From Berghia stephanieae (taxonomy: Eukaryota; Mollusca; Gastropoda; Nudibranchia; Aeolidiidae), in NCBI GenBank assembly GCA_034508935.3, contig CM067443.1, positions 126,460,849-126,524,848 on the forward strand: 64,000 bases of DNA, given 5' to 3'. Both the position numbers and the translations under genes were made by a program. This document shows, piece by piece, positions 49,660 through 62,800 of this stretch. Each line of letters begins with the position of its first letter. Position 1 is the first letter of the stretch. The notes beneath the pieces are model-generated. The model was not told the origin of the DNA. It saw only the letters and a program-made list of their open reading frames with translations, and did no database searches.

Positions 49660-50700
49660 TTTTAATTAGTTTTTAATTAGTATTATGTGCAGAGTTTTAG
49701 CAAGTTTAAAATGTAAATCACTGTGGAGTGATCCTCGACAATATTGGAGGTTTCCACAAGACGAAGAAGAAGAAGAAGAAGAAATACGAGATATACATTG
49801 GAAATATTATCATTCTTTTTATATTTATTATCATTATTACTACTACTCGTATCATCGTCAGCATTACGGATTGATCGACAATGGAATACACACGCTTTCA
49901 TCAAATCCTCACTCCATTTTTTTTCTTTTCATTTTTGCTGATAGAAGTTGTGTCACTGAAACGCTCATTGTTTATATTGTTTAATTTCATAACTTATTTT
50001 GTTGTCGTTTACTCAATTATTTTCACGACACAAGGCTCCAAGTTCAAACAGCGCCATATCGCCAATCTCTCTCTCTCTCGACTCCTCCGATCACGTGTAC
50101 ACATCACACAAGATGGCTGCAGCTGCCTGACGATTAGCCAACAACAACAACATAAAAGCGACTGTCGTTGTATCAGCTCTCTCCTTGCTTTATGATCCTC
50201 CACTTCGAATCGGGATAATAATATCGGGCAAAGTGTGCAAAAAAATATTTTAACAGGGATCTTATCCAGATTTAGCTTACTAAAGTGTAACAAACTCTGG
50301 AACATGATCCCAGCCAAAAGGGAAACATTAAGATGACTTTCAATGTACATACATTCAAAGTCAAAGAGATAATTATACCAAAAAAAAAAAAAAAAACCGA
50401 CACTCACAGTCACAGCTACACCTTAATAAATACTTGTCTCCAACTACAGCATGGGCAAAACTAACAGATAAAGTAAAGACAATAGTATATAATGAAAGAA
50501 GACCTTACCCATAACCCGAACCTCATCAAATATTCATTCAGAGATTTAACAAGCAAAAGGAAATCCTTTATATCTGACTGGCTACCCCAGTTTCTAACCT
50601 GGGTCTGGGCAAAACATAGTTGTCTCATTCCAAAACAAGGATAAATAAAATAATCAATGTTTTGTTTGTTTTGTAGGGGTTTTGTGGCACTTGTGACGAG
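49660..50700. other. Intergenic stretch, possible promoter-like segment, no gene seen
   Basis: Around 50086-50160 there is a CACGTG E-box within 'tcacgtgtac' and an AAGATGGCTGC word resembling a YY1 site, close to a rare GC-richer patch. This could be a promoter, for instance of the KNOP1-like gene on the minus strand, but no exon ties it to a gene. ORFs in this stretch are low-complexity. Confidence 0.25.
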
Positions 50701-50780
50701 GACCCGGTAGCTGCGTTGGTAAGGGTACTCGCTCAACAAGCAAAATACCGGTTTCAATCATGAGTACAGTTGACATTTTT
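50700..50780 (+). mobile_element. tRNA-like SINE head, family E
   Basis: A-box-like 'ggtagctgcgttggtaaggg' and B-box-like 'ccggtttcaatcatg' at tRNA-like spacing, followed shortly by poly-C and (CA)n. A single copy here, so the assignment is tentative. Confidence 0.4.
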
Positions 50781-51317
50781 CTAACACAACCCCCCCCCCC
50801 CCCCCACACACACACACTCTATCAACACATCAGTAAGAGATTGGGTAGCTAGATTTGTTAGATCCAGGAAAATCTGTAATTTGCAATAGGTTAGCATCTT
50901 ATAAAAGCAAAGGTTCGTTTTTCACTGGAAAAAACTAGGATAAAATCCGGCTCAATAGTCCTTATGGCCCTGACGGGCACTTGCAAAACTTTTAAGTCAA
51001 TTGTGGAAAGTAAATCCTAACCAAGGAACAAATTGAAAGGAGAACGAAAAACATCTTTTATCAAAATGTACGTTTATAAAGCATAGGTAATATAAAATAA
51101 TGGCACATGTTCTAAATATCTAATAAACAAATTTAACAAAACATGAGGAATTATGACAATTTTGATTTGACAATTAACGTATCACATATTTTAACAAACT
51201 GATTCCAATGGGAAAAGATTATAACTGGTTAAAAATCAACAAGGAGGAGATTACGTACATTTTATATATTAATATTATTGAAAAATGAAGAGGATATCAA
51301 CATTTTTATCAAATGTG

Positions 51318-51392
51318 AAGCTTTTATTTTTCGGGATTTTACAGCGACTGCAACATTAGGTCATTTCAGCGCCAGTAAAAAGGAAGACATAG
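51318..51392 (-). repeat. Dispersed repeat 'R2', 3' tail, inverted
   Basis: 'cgggattttacagcgactgc', then 'aacattaggtcatttcagcg' and 'ccagtaaaaaggaag' is the reverse complement of the R2 tail seen at 5255-5345 and 23895-24412. Confidence 0.5.
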
Positions 51393-51399
51393 ATTAAAG

Positions 51400-53245
51400 A
51401 TAAAGTGCCTTTCAAATATCTATGGTATCAATGATACTGTACTACAATTACAATGGTTTACATCTTATCTCACTGGTAAAACCAAGTCCGTTTCAATTAA
51501 TGGCGAACAGACCCCTTACCACTGAAATTTGGAGTTCCTCAGGGCTTGGAACTCGTCCCTGTACTTTATATCCTGTATACAATCCTCTTGGACCAGTTAT
51601 TTCTGCACATGGTGTGAATTACCATATGTATCCCGATGACACGCAGCTGTACAAATTCCGCTGTCCATCATGCATACATACAGCTTCATCTGATATCGGG
51701 CAGTGCTGAGCGTCTATTGGGCATTGGAGCATAAATTAAAACTAAATGATGACAAAACGGAGATAAGGCTTTGCAACACTCCACCAAATATAAAAATGAT
51801 AATGTTATCAGCAATATCGTTGGAGTTTGTCATATCAATATGTCATCCAAAGCGAAAAACCTTGGTGTTGTGTTGGACGACTGTTTCAGCATTGAGCATA
51901 AAATAAACCAGATGATAAAAACCATGAATTTTGAATTAAAGAGAATCCATAAAATGAAATAATTTATTCCTCTCCATTTGCTGAAGGCAGTCGCTTGTGC
52001 CCTGATACAGTAGAACATGAAAGTAACGTACTCGGAAATAGCGAGTAAAATCTAAATCCTCGTTTTTTTCTCTTATTTGAGTCAATAAAATTAGCATGCA
52101 AGTAGCGAGTATGAAAAAGAGGTCAACTCGAAAATAACGAGCATTTCCTGCCCCAACCTAGGACTTCGAACGGAGTAAAGCAAAACAACAGACAAGGGCG
52201 ATTTAAATATTTTTAGCCTAGCTTCTTTTCTTTTCTTATTTTTCGTTACGAGTAATATTACATAGTTGCCTAGTCGAGAGTACATAGTAGTAGTAGGCGA
52301 AACAAATTTGGGTGGGGGTTGGGTGTGTGTGTTTGTGCGCAAGGTAAGCACTGGCAGCCAACATGTCAACATGCCTCACTTCGCAGCATCGGTCAGCGAG
52401 TCGCATTCGTTAATGAACGACACGATCAGCGAGAGAGGGGAGCGTGGAACCATCATTTCAGTGGGTCAGTGATTGAGTGATGCGCTTGCTACCTCATCAA
52501 ACATGCCCAGTGCAATACAAACACTCGCACACACACATACACGAAATCTTGATGGAAATGGAAGGGGTGGATCAACTTCAACTTGTGGCCATCATTACGT
52601 AGTTAACGAAGGCCGTTCAACCCCGCCCTCACCCCACTTTATCCACACACAGTCATTTGCACGCACGCGCGGCACACACGCACAAACACACACACACACA
52701 CAGTCTTTCCATATTTTTGAACGGCCGAGTAACCTTTCCTGGCAACTCGGGAATAGCGAGAACTCGGAAATAGCGAGTAATCAGGAGTGGACCCGTCGAA
52801 CACGCTATTTCCGAGTTCTACTGTACTGTCATGCCTTGATTATTGTAACTCGCTGGTCTACCTGACACAAAACTCGAACAGCTACAGAAAGTTCAAAATA
52901 GAGCAGCAAGGCTTGTCCTAGGTATTGGTAGCAATGACTCAATAAGTGTCAAAATGATGTTGAGGGCCTTACTTTGGCTTCCTGTTAAAGCTCACATTTG
53001 AATACAAAATTGCCCTACTTTGTTTTGATGTCATCTATCCAAGAGGTCCTACCTATATTCAGGACTTGATTGTCGCCTACAACCCTACTCAAAATCTCAG
53101 GTCCTGAAACTTGTATCACCTTCAAATTCCTAAAACTAATCTTAAGCGTTCTCTTTTTTTTTTTTTGGTGGTAAAGTGCCTGGAACTCATATTGCATGAG
53201 ATGTGGCGCTACATAAGTGTGAAGTATTAATATTATTATTATCAT
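51400..53245 (+). mobile_element. CR1-type LINE reverse transcriptase, 5'-truncated and degraded
   Basis: Plus-strand frames give the CR1/jockey-clade RT order: a PLGPVISAHGVNYHMYPDDT block carrying a variant of the catalytic Y-DD box, LNDDKTE, a KAKNLGVVLDDCFSIEHKIN block, then SCLDYCNSLVY beyond the inserted MITE. The 3' tail 'tgtggcgctacataagtgtg' plus (ATT)n ends at about 53245. Several frameshifts and stops make it non-functional. The LINE is split at 52007/52824 by a Tigger-like MITE. Confidence 0.8.
52008..52823. mobile_element. pogo/Tigger-type MITE inserted in the LINE, TA duplication
   Basis: Left end CAGTAGAAC followed shortly by CTCGGAAATAGCGAG. Right end CGCTATTTCCGAGTTCTACTG. 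Both sit in a duplicated TA (52006-52007 and 52824-52825). Removing 52008-52825 restores the LINE reading across the junction (ACALI before, SCLDYC after). The 816 bp interior has (CA)n tracts and no transposase. Confidence 0.85.
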
Positions 53246-53451
53246 TCAATGTAGGCCCCACCACTTGAAATTCACCCCCACTGTCAGTCTGACTTGAAAG
53301 CGGTGTTGATAAATTCAAAAAGAATCTGAAAACTTATCCCTTTGGGAAGTATTTCAATTAGATTATGCCAATAATTGCAAAGTGTGTATATGCATGATAT
53401 ATGTGTACACACATATATACATATATATATATATATATATATGTATGCTGT

Positions 53452-54350
53452 AATTCGCCTAAATAAAATTAGGGAAAATCATCTAACACAACCTCTACTG
53501 TTTAAGAAAAAAATATATAGAAATATCCGTTCTGTACTGAAAATAAACAGGGGAAATTAAATGACATTTTATTAGAAAATCAACCTGATCTTTTACTTTT
53601 AACCGAGGCATGGTTATATGAGACTGGAGACGAGCCCCTAATCACCGCCATGACACCAGATGAGTATAACTTCAAATCAGTGCCTAGGAACAATGGACAG
53701 AATTATTGTATTTTAAAAAAGGAAATGACTGATTGCACTGTTATTAATAGTGATATGTTCAATTTCCTTTATTATGAACACTAAGATGGACATCGACTTA
53801 GGAATGCAAATACTCCACACTAAATGTATATATAGAGAACCAAATAGTAATTATCACAAAGTGCCAATCTCCCGAGATGAGACCAACGTAATATTGTCTA
53901 ATATGCGTATGTCAACAAATAGGGGAAATGCGATTGTTGGTGATTTTAACATTCCTTTTAACAATGACACAAGAACATTCAAAGACATGATTAATCATCT
54001 TTCATTAATGCAACTACTGTCATCCCCAATTTATGACGAGGGAAATTTCATCGACTGGATTGTCATCAAAGAATCTAATAAAGAACTTTACAACACAACC
54101 ACAACTGATGTCGCTTACACAGATCACAAATTAATAGAAATAAATATCAATAATAAAAAAAGTAAAGACTATGAGGAAAAAAGTAACATCAAGAGATTTG
54201 AGAAATATTGACAAAGTGAATATAGCAAGAACTTGGAAGGTGATCTCTGTGACCTGTACAACACAGCCTACGTGACAGTAGACGATTGGAAGTATGTATC
54301 CGCAACACTCTTGAAAAACATTCACCTTTAAAAACAAGAGATTTAGGGTT
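53452..54350 (+). mobile_element. LINE endonuclease-domain fragment (CR1/L2-like)
   Basis: Frames encode an apurinic-type endonuclease in order: LLENQPDLLLLTEAWLYETG near the N-terminus, GNAIVGDFNIPFNND in the middle (the GDFN box), and a C-terminal VAYTDHKLIEININ (the SDH-type box, here TDH). A linker with KHSPLKTRDLG, typical between endonuclease and RT, follows. No RT follows, so it is truncated at the 3' side. It is broken by stops and frame changes. Confidence 0.7.
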
Positions 54351-54439
54351 TTGCCCACAAGAGGCAGCTTCAACACAACATGTCAGGAAGCATGACAAAG
54401 ACACTCTAATATTTGGAACCAAAAAATTACCACACACAT

Positions 54440-55060
54440 CAGATGCACATCACGATGGGTATCGATTCCAAATTATGCATAGATGATTATTTGTTGTGTA
54501 ATCCTCACCTCAGAAAAGAATTGTTCAGAAAAAACAATGTCAAGAAATCATTTCCAAAGGATCCAGAAAGCCTTCCATGTTGACAACCCTCAAGGTGTCA
54601 AAGGCACATCCTTGGAAAGAATAAACAACTTATTCTCCACCTTCAAAAAAAAAGGGAGAGTTTTACAACCTACATGGAAACAAAACTGTGGACAAAGCCT
54701 GATAAACTTTATGGTAAACACTCAAGTGTTGTCGGAGCACCCAATAAGCTGGCAAAGAGAGGTTACAAAATTTCTACCTGTGCTGATGATCATACAGGTT
54801 ATATATATGGGATTTTGAAGTTAATCTGAGAAAAGTGTGAAGATTGGTTGGAAAGAATAATGTTGTTTATGTAGACAAGTTTTATCTTAAAACTGTTGAA
54901 AAGTGTTGTCATTTGAAGCTCAGACGTATTGACTGTCTTGAAACAGAGTCATGATGGCAAGCTTATTGTGAGTATCTGGAAGGATTCGTCGCTAGTGCTA
55001 TCAAAAGCACAGTGGAAAACACCTTTACTTGGACTTGTTTTAAACTCACCCATTTTTGAT
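54440..55060 (+). pseudogene. Degraded piggyBac-type transposase
   Basis: Pieces in the right order for PiggyBac/PGBD proteins: KTMSRNHFQRIQKAFHVDN (the MSR-RF---LHF-DN block), KLAKRGYKISTCADDHTGYI (the GIK-W-L-D--TGY block), VYVDKFYLKTVEK (the DNFY block) and KLIVSIWKDSSLV (the W-D-R block). They lie in different frames with stops, so it is dead. No TTAA-flanked terminal repeats were identified. Confidence 0.55.
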
Positions 55061-55170
55061 TTTTTAATATGTTTTTATTTTCATATAATATCATGATAAG
55101 GAGGTAAGGGGTCGGTGTGTACTCATGACAACTCACAATTTAATTGAGTGGATACTAGTCTACTGCAGAG

Positions 55171-55491
55171 TTAATCAGGTCTACATACAAGCAAATTTGA
55201 GATTACTGCAGAAATACTTTCCCTAGTCATCAAGGTACCCTTCACACTTGGGTCAAGTGCAGCAATGGACATTTTTGGGTACAAAACTGCATGGTCTGTA
55301 GCCCAAACACCTGCTTCCGCCACGATGCCTTTTTGAGTAACTGTATCTGTAAAAAAATTCATAGAATCAGCCCGAAGTAATATCAAAACCAGTTTACTTT
55401 TTTCATCTTTTCCTCTTGTTTCAGTTTCCCCCTCCCCTCCTCTCTTTTTGTGTTTATGTTTATTTTGTGCATCCTTCTTTATTTCTCACCA
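55171..55491 (-). CDS. Orphan ORF, unidentified protein C-terminus
   Basis: An uninterrupted minus-strand frame of about 107 codons: a Lys/Arg/Glu-rich first third (KHKHKKRGGEGETETRGKDE) then a well-balanced globular-looking part with KLVLILLRADSMNFFTDTVT, GIVAEAGVWATDHAVLYPKM and SIAALDPSVKGTLMTRES, ending at a stop (55171-55173). A strong acceptor-like 'gaatttttttacag' lies inside it, so an alternative is a 176 bp terminal exon, 55171-55346. No similarity that I can name. It sits between the piggyBac remnant and the TTLL12 3' end. Confidence 0.4.
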
Positions 55492-56332
55492 TCCATGTCA
55501 TTCTTCATGTAAAATCTATATGTGTCAGTGCATGACGTTATCAGTCGGAAGGTGAAAATTTTGGAATTGCATTTTTCTGCATTTTCTGAAAGAAAATGCT
55601 CACCAGAGCATTTTAATCTTTATTTGAAGTAAATCGGGTGATTTTTCATGAAGATATAGTCAGATGTACAGGCAAGTATCAGCAACTTTTCTCAAATTTC
55701 ATACTTTTTCAACTTGACTAGTTGGAAATAAACATTCAGAAGTAAAATTAAGCTTTGATATTTCCCGAAGATGTACAAATGGTTGATTTAATCATTTATG
55801 ACAAGAACCCATTTTGGATAAAAATTGACCTTCTAACTAAACTTGGCAATATCTCAGTTCAAACCTTTTCACCATCCGACTGATTATGTATTCACTCTAA
55901 CATATATGCAACCTGTCATCTGAGATATCATAAATTAAAGGGGCCAGAAAGGGCCTGATACCAACCAATAGATGTCAGTGTAATGAGAAGCAGATAAAAA
56001 AGCATATATTTGTTGTTCTGCCACTTCAATATGGTATATGTTGAGGTAAACATGGTGCCAAAAAGTTGATTTTAAAATCAAAATGATCAAGGTTAAATTA
56101 CTAAAGTTAAAGAACTAAAAATGTATTCATTTATTCTTTAAAAAAAAAACATATTAATTTCTTTATTTCATAATCTAAACTCAAAATCCAATTTTCATTG
56201 ACTAATATTGACTCCAACACAGTATCGATTTGATATGGTGGGCCACATATATATGAATATCGAAGCTACTTTATTTTTCTTTTTTATTCCCCCCTTACAC
56301 TTTTTGTTTGCACAGGCACAGGAATACAAAGC

Positions 56333-56355
56333 CTTTTATTTTTATTTTGTACTTT
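56333..56355 (-). terminator. Candidate TTLL12 poly(A) signals
   Basis: Two AATAAA hexamers on the minus strand, roughly 175-195 bp beyond the TTLL12 stop codon. A poly-C/poly-G run lies between stop and signal (56421-56447). Confidence 0.45.
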
Positions 56356-56527
56356 TTCCTCAATGAGTTGGCATCTTTTGATAAACTGTATCAATTTTTT
56401 TATTCTGACAATTATCCCATGCCCCCCCCCCCCCCCCCCCCCCCCCCAAAACTGTATCTGTTTTTTCCATAATAGCACTTCATTATATGTACAAGAGAAA
56501 CAAATACGCTAAATATTCATGAACATA

Positions 56528-56693
56528 TTACAATGGGACAACATGCTTGTCTTCTGTATCATTGAGGAACATCACACTGAAGAGATCATTGTAGAAGAAA
56601 GGGTGGTACAAACAAGCCCTATCACAATCAGCACCGAAGTTGACCTCACATATTTTGGGTTGCATGTATCTCTCTCCTGGGGATACAAAGACA

Positions 56694-56747
<54 letters not shown>

Positions 56748-56853
56748 TAATATTAATAATAAATATATTTAATAATAATAATAATCATAATAATAATAAG
56801 AATAATAATAACAATAATAATAATAATAATATAATATTAATATAATAATAATA

Positions 56854-56886
<33 letters not shown>

Positions 56887-59800
56887 TAATAATACAAAGA
56901 AAAAGAAGAAGAAGAAGAAGAAGAAGAAGAAGAAGAAGAAGAAGAAGAAGAAGAAGAAGAAGAAGAAGAAGAAGAAGAAGAAGAAGAAGAAGAAGAAGAA
57001 GAAGAAGAAGAAGAAGAAGAATGATTTATATGGCGCTTTATGCAAGGCCTCGAAGTACATTACATCTATTGCATAAAGCTTACACAGTGTAGGTAAAATT
57101 CCTCACACACCGAAAACACACAAAAGTGCTCAAACAAATGGCAGTTTTAAATGAACAAGAGACAATTACACCAACTGATAGTTATTTACAAAAGGTGTTT
57201 ATCAAAAAGAAAAGTTTTGCGGCATTTTTTGTGGATGGGCCAAACTTGGAGAAGACACTGACGCCAGAGGACTTCAATTTTATACAAGGGACAGTAGATC
57301 TGAGTGTTCTAGAGCAATTATAGGGAGTAATTAAATCTTGAATGCTAATGGCAGCAAAATAGTCGACAAATGCTTTGTAACACAAAACAGATATATTATA
57401 CTCGATCCTAGCCTTCATAGGCAGCCAGTGCAAGTATTGGGAATATGATGCCTGATTGTTCATTATTATGTGAGATTTTTCCAAAGATCACAACTACTTA
57501 TCAACGATAAATTGGCCTTATAGCTCACAGCAAGAGCACTTACCTCATTCACAAAGGGACCAATATCAATCACTAGTGCAGTCTAGATTTTTTTCTGATC
57601 ACCCTTGTGGACATAGCAATGATAGGGTAGCTGGGTTTATAAGTGTGATAGATTTTATCAAAATCTAACAGTCTGAAAAGGAATTAGTCTTTTATACCTG
57701 AGGGTTTGGTATTCCAGTCCAGCATTAAATCAATGGCATATGCAGCCCGCGACTGGGGGTTGTGAACAAAACCTCTGGGGGAAGGCAACGAAGTGGCAGC
57801 CTCAAATAATTCCCTGAACATCACAAAAATCTCATTCTGTTGGGGGCAAAAAGGGGAGGGGATACAATCACAATAACATACCAAATTAAAAAAACAAGAG
57901 GTAACTAAAAGGGGAAGGGGGAGTACTTTTTGTCACTTGGGACTTGGGAAGGCAAATATAAACACTACTCTGGATCCATACAGCATTGCCCCAGTGAACA
58001 AAGGCAAGGTGGCTTGCTCAATGCCATACACCACAGTGAATTTGAATCTGGTTTTAAGGCAGAGATCCCAAAGCCAAGGGCCAAAGGCATTGTGTTAATG
58101 GCCATTACCTTCATGAATTACTCGATTTATTTAAGAAGAATTAGATAGAATAATAGCCAGACATTGGAAATGTGCCTAACCAGCTGTGATACTGTGATGA
58201 AGTAGCGAGATATAATGTGAACAATGAGGAAAGTGTTTGCTATGAAGTGAAGTGAAGCCATTTTCAAGGGGTCACAAATACTCTTCACTGTCCATTTCAA
58301 TCTGTATTTTTAAAAAACATGTTTAAAGCTCTCTTTATACCGCCTATGGCTCCAAACGAACTAGTTTATGTTCATTTATAGTGACAACTTTAAAACTAAT
58401 TTACATATAATGTAAAAATCTCTTTGAAATTTATGTATAAAGTATAATTGCAATGCTTTACCTCAATGTCGGACCAAACAAAACCAGCATTTTGGGCCTC
58501 AAACATTGGAATGAAGTCGTCATAATGAATCTGTAAAAGCAAATGTGTGGATCTGAAGCTGAAGCTATTTCTCTACTGCTGTGTTAAATATTATACTATG
58601 CCTATAATGTTTTATAATACGAAATGACTTTAGTGAATAACAATCGGATAAAGAACTTGGAACTTTAAGAAAGTTGAGTCTTCATTTATAGTATGATCTC
58701 CACTAAATGTGCATAAAGCACTTTTAGAGGTGTCCAAAGCCAATGACAACAGTAGGCACTATAAGATATATTTATACAGAGACAATGCTCTTAACAAATA
58801 GGTACCCATATTATACCCAAGTGAAGTGAGATAATGTGAGTAAAGAAACATTTCCAAGGACTCATATTTGCTCGGCCTACATCAGGACTGGAACCAGGGA
58901 CTACTGACCTGAAGGCGAGTGTCATACCACAAACTGAAAAATGCCTCTTTCAGAAATCAAAGTACACGGAGATTAAACATGATAGACAAACTTTAATAAT
59001 CCAAAGAAGAATTATATTATGCTTTGTATCCAGCATGACTCTTACAAAATATTAAGCATGTACACACATACACACAAATAAAATCCCATGAAAGGAAATG
59101 TATGATATTGTGCAAAGACTCCAGTAAATTCAAGTAAATAAAGCGCTTTGAGTACGTTTGGTGGATATTGCGCTATATAAAAGCTCAATTTAAAAAAAAA
59201 AAATTAATCTAACAATCACAAAAACATACAGACATGCTGCTGATGAATAGCCACTTCGCTTAGGTAGGGCTATTTTTCAGTATGACTGTTCAGTAATAAT
59301 GCAATTTGGTGTGTAAATTGGGTTCCTACTTGACATAGGTAACCATTGAATAATTTCTAAGGATTTCTGATTGATTGATCTAGCTTTAGAATGGTGAGGA
59401 CTGATGGCAAGTCTAAACGAGTAAATTATGGCTGAGTGGGTAAAGAGTTTAACTAACTTGTTTGAGATCTTTTCCTTCGTTGGCATAATTCATCACTGTG
59501 AAATGTTTGTGGTAGTCATCAAATGTGTCCAATGAATATGGCCTTGGGGACAAAATAAGAAACTGTAGTTATAAACGTAAAGAACAATATCAGTTGTATG
59601 AATTTAGAATAAAAATAAAGCATGCATCAAATGTTATGTTATGTATGGCCAGGGGCAGGATGGGTGACAATGATGACAAAACTTTGGTCTCGGCTTTTTG
59701 TCTTTAGATCAGGTACTTCAACCACATTACCCCATTCAACTCAGATGCATCTGTGAAACGTGCATATTCAGATTTTTCCATAACCAGATATCCTCTCACC

Positions 59801-62800
59801 CCCAAAAAATAAATTAAAAAAATCAATTTGCAAATATTGGATTTTTAATTATCATTTCAATTCAGCTTAGTAAAAAAAAATGAAAATATGAAAGCTTTCT
59901 GTTTTAGGGTTTCACACCTCTTGCAGAATCTTTATGTCATTTCAATGCCATAAAAAATCACATTTCTGAATGAGTCTTAAAATTATTGATTTAGACTTTA
60001 AATATGCCTAAGAAAAATATTGTAAATGGAACAAGCTCAAAAAAGGACACAGAAGTAGGGGCAAGAGCAATTTATTTCTCTCTCTAGTCAGAGACGACCT
60101 AAAAGTCCCCTCCAAGCACAGACACGAAGACCTGAACAAAAGGGATATAATTAAATACTTAATATACTAATTACTAATATCTAACAACTCATGTAAACTT
60201 GTAACAATTACTTAAATACAAGGAGATGATTTTAAGTAAAATAAAAGTCTTCCCAACACATTTCACTATCTCCCTTTTTCAAAATGCTTTTAAAAAACTT
60301 ACACATTCTCCCTTTTGACAGAAGATTCCAGACATTGCCTACAAAGAATCAAATAGTTAAATTCCGGGAGAATAACAGAAAGCAATATTGAAAGGATAAC
60401 AGATACAAATTCAGATAAATAGCAGGCAAGAGGGATCTCCATGGCCCAACATGGGAGGTTGAAAGACCCCACTCCAATATGGATGCTTTCAAATCATAAA
60501 GGTCTAATGACCCAAATGAGTATCTATTTACTTACTTGTTAGCAAATCTCAGCCAAAAGACTTGATAGGCATAAATCTCAAGAGGCTTCACACTATTGAC
60601 CAAGATCAAGTATCGAATGTCAAACTTGACGAGGCCAACATCCTCCCGATGGAATAAAACAGGGCTCTCAATGTATTTACTGGCAATCTGGTATCACAAA
60701 CAAATCATATTGTTTTAGATTATAAGAGACATGAGATTTGGAACTCAACAATTGTAAACAAACACTGATCTTCATTTAATATAATAAATCCATTCTCCTC
60801 ACATGTTTAAAAAATACAGAATTGTGTATATCTGTTAGGCGTGTTCTCTTGACTTGCATGATCGGTGCAGCATTGTTCGTCGATCCAAAAATGCGCAACA
60901 ATCCAGTTGTAGAAATGGTACTAGTAGTGGTGGTGATAATAGTAGTTGTGGTGGTGGTGGTAGTAATAATAATAGTAGTGGTAGTACCAGTCTGCAGGAT
61001 GAGTAACACCCACTGGATTGTTGTGCGTTCCTTGGATCAATGAAAATCGCTGCGATCCATCAAATGTTACTCATTCCGCAGATTGGTTCTACCACTACTA
61101 CTACTATTACTACTACCTTCACCACCACTACTATTATATGGTGATGAGGATGATGCGGTGTTGGTGGTAGTAGTTGTAATGGTGATAATGACGGGTGTTT
61201 GTGGAAGTAGTGGTGGTGTTGTGGTAATAGTAGCAGTGATGAGGCAATGATAATGATGATGATGACAATGACGATATTGATGATGATGCTGATAAAAATT
61301 AGAATGTACATTAATCTGGCTATAAAAGCCATAATTTAGATACTTATGATTTTTCTTCCATTTATAATGTTCAGCGGTTCACATCTAAATGATAGAAACG
61401 GAAAAAATTAATTTATTCTGTAATTAGGGAGCCATAGTGAATTAAGCTGAATCATACCTTAGGTCCAGACTCATTAAGTCTAACAATATGTCCCAAGTCA
61501 TTAGTTACATGGGTGTCAAGAGCTCTGGCTAGATTCCAAGGTTTGCAAATCCAGTGATTATCAAGGCCTCTGAAAAGGAACAAAAGAGGGAATTATAATT
61601 TATGAACATTTAAAAAAAGATTTAGTTTGACAAATCAATCATTTTTACATTCAAGCTTGTCAACATTAAAGACTTTTTTCTAGCATAAATCTAAAAAAAA
61701 ACCCCAAAATACATACTTTTATGTACCAGGTGATAACAATCAAAATTGAACCCATCACTTTTGGAATAACATCAAGGATATTGCGTAAATTTTAATGACA
61801 TTTTAAAGACTAAAACATCAATAATGTTCAGTTCTAAATGGGAAATATTGAAGAAACTCAAACAGGAAAAAAGTTATCCAATAATTAGCAAAGCATGTGA
61901 AAATCAGGAAAATATGAAAAACAATAATCTAAAATAAAATTATGATCAACATACAGCTAGAAATAAATAACCATAAGTAAACTATGATAAATTTACTCCA
62001 TTAATAATAATCAATAGCGTACTTTGCAATGTCAAGACCTTTCAAAACAATTTTGTATCATACTTTGGTCCAATTAACGCCTGCGAGAGTGTGCATGTGT
62101 ATTTTGCAAGTTCATTCTTAATCTGACCACAGCAGCACCAACATCATGTCAGGCAATGCTGAGCGTAGTCATTGGTCAGATAACTCTGGCACTGGCATTA
62201 TGTAAGACGCTTAAAACATTAACACAAATCTCAGAAGATTTGAGTGAAACGATACCTAGCTTTAGAGTGATAAATATCGTTAATGTGCTTATACTAAAAA
62301 AGATGCCTAACAAACATATCAAACTTTTTGAAATGGATATTTGGTTAAACATTGTCTGCTGTTGGAACAAACATTGTGGAGTGCAATGATCATTGTGAAT
62401 CCATTGAAATGCGTGATATAAATTCATATTTATTCATCTTGCTCATGATCAACTTCATCTAAATGCAATTCTTTCTAAATGCCTGGGTTTTTTTTCTGCT
62501 TTCCCACAAGGCATTTGGGCAATCACTGCTGTAAAGGAAAAAAACTAAATGAATGATTCCAGCAAATCTGGTTGGATCTGTGTCAGTGAAACATTGCCTT
62601 CTTGCTGGTTTGAAAATGCGCTATTAAGTCATAATTAAGAACTGACAACCTGTAAGTGCAGGGCATCTATCTGTTCATAGTAGTGCATTGTCAGAACCTT
62701 TAAAGAATGAAAAAGATAATAGAATTTCCCAAGTCAAATTGCATATTGATAAAAAAACTAAAACATCTTATCTATTTGGCTTATCCGTAAAACATCTTCC

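Noticed and set aside
49683-49984. Overlapping ORFs with poly-Glu or poly-Leu
   Set aside because: Driven by a GAAGAA repeat; no splice context and no recognisable wording.
50009-50413. 134-codon minus-strand ORF
   Set aside because: Begins in a poly-A/T run and has no family wording; crosses a CT tract. Not supported.
56785-57060. Poly-Phe/Leu ORF on the minus strand
   Set aside because: Translation of (CTT)n/(ATT)n LINE tail repeats.
60010-60120. Possible extra TTLL12 exon
   Set aside because: The exons on both sides (60536-60687 and 59458-59542) already join in phase with no missing residues.
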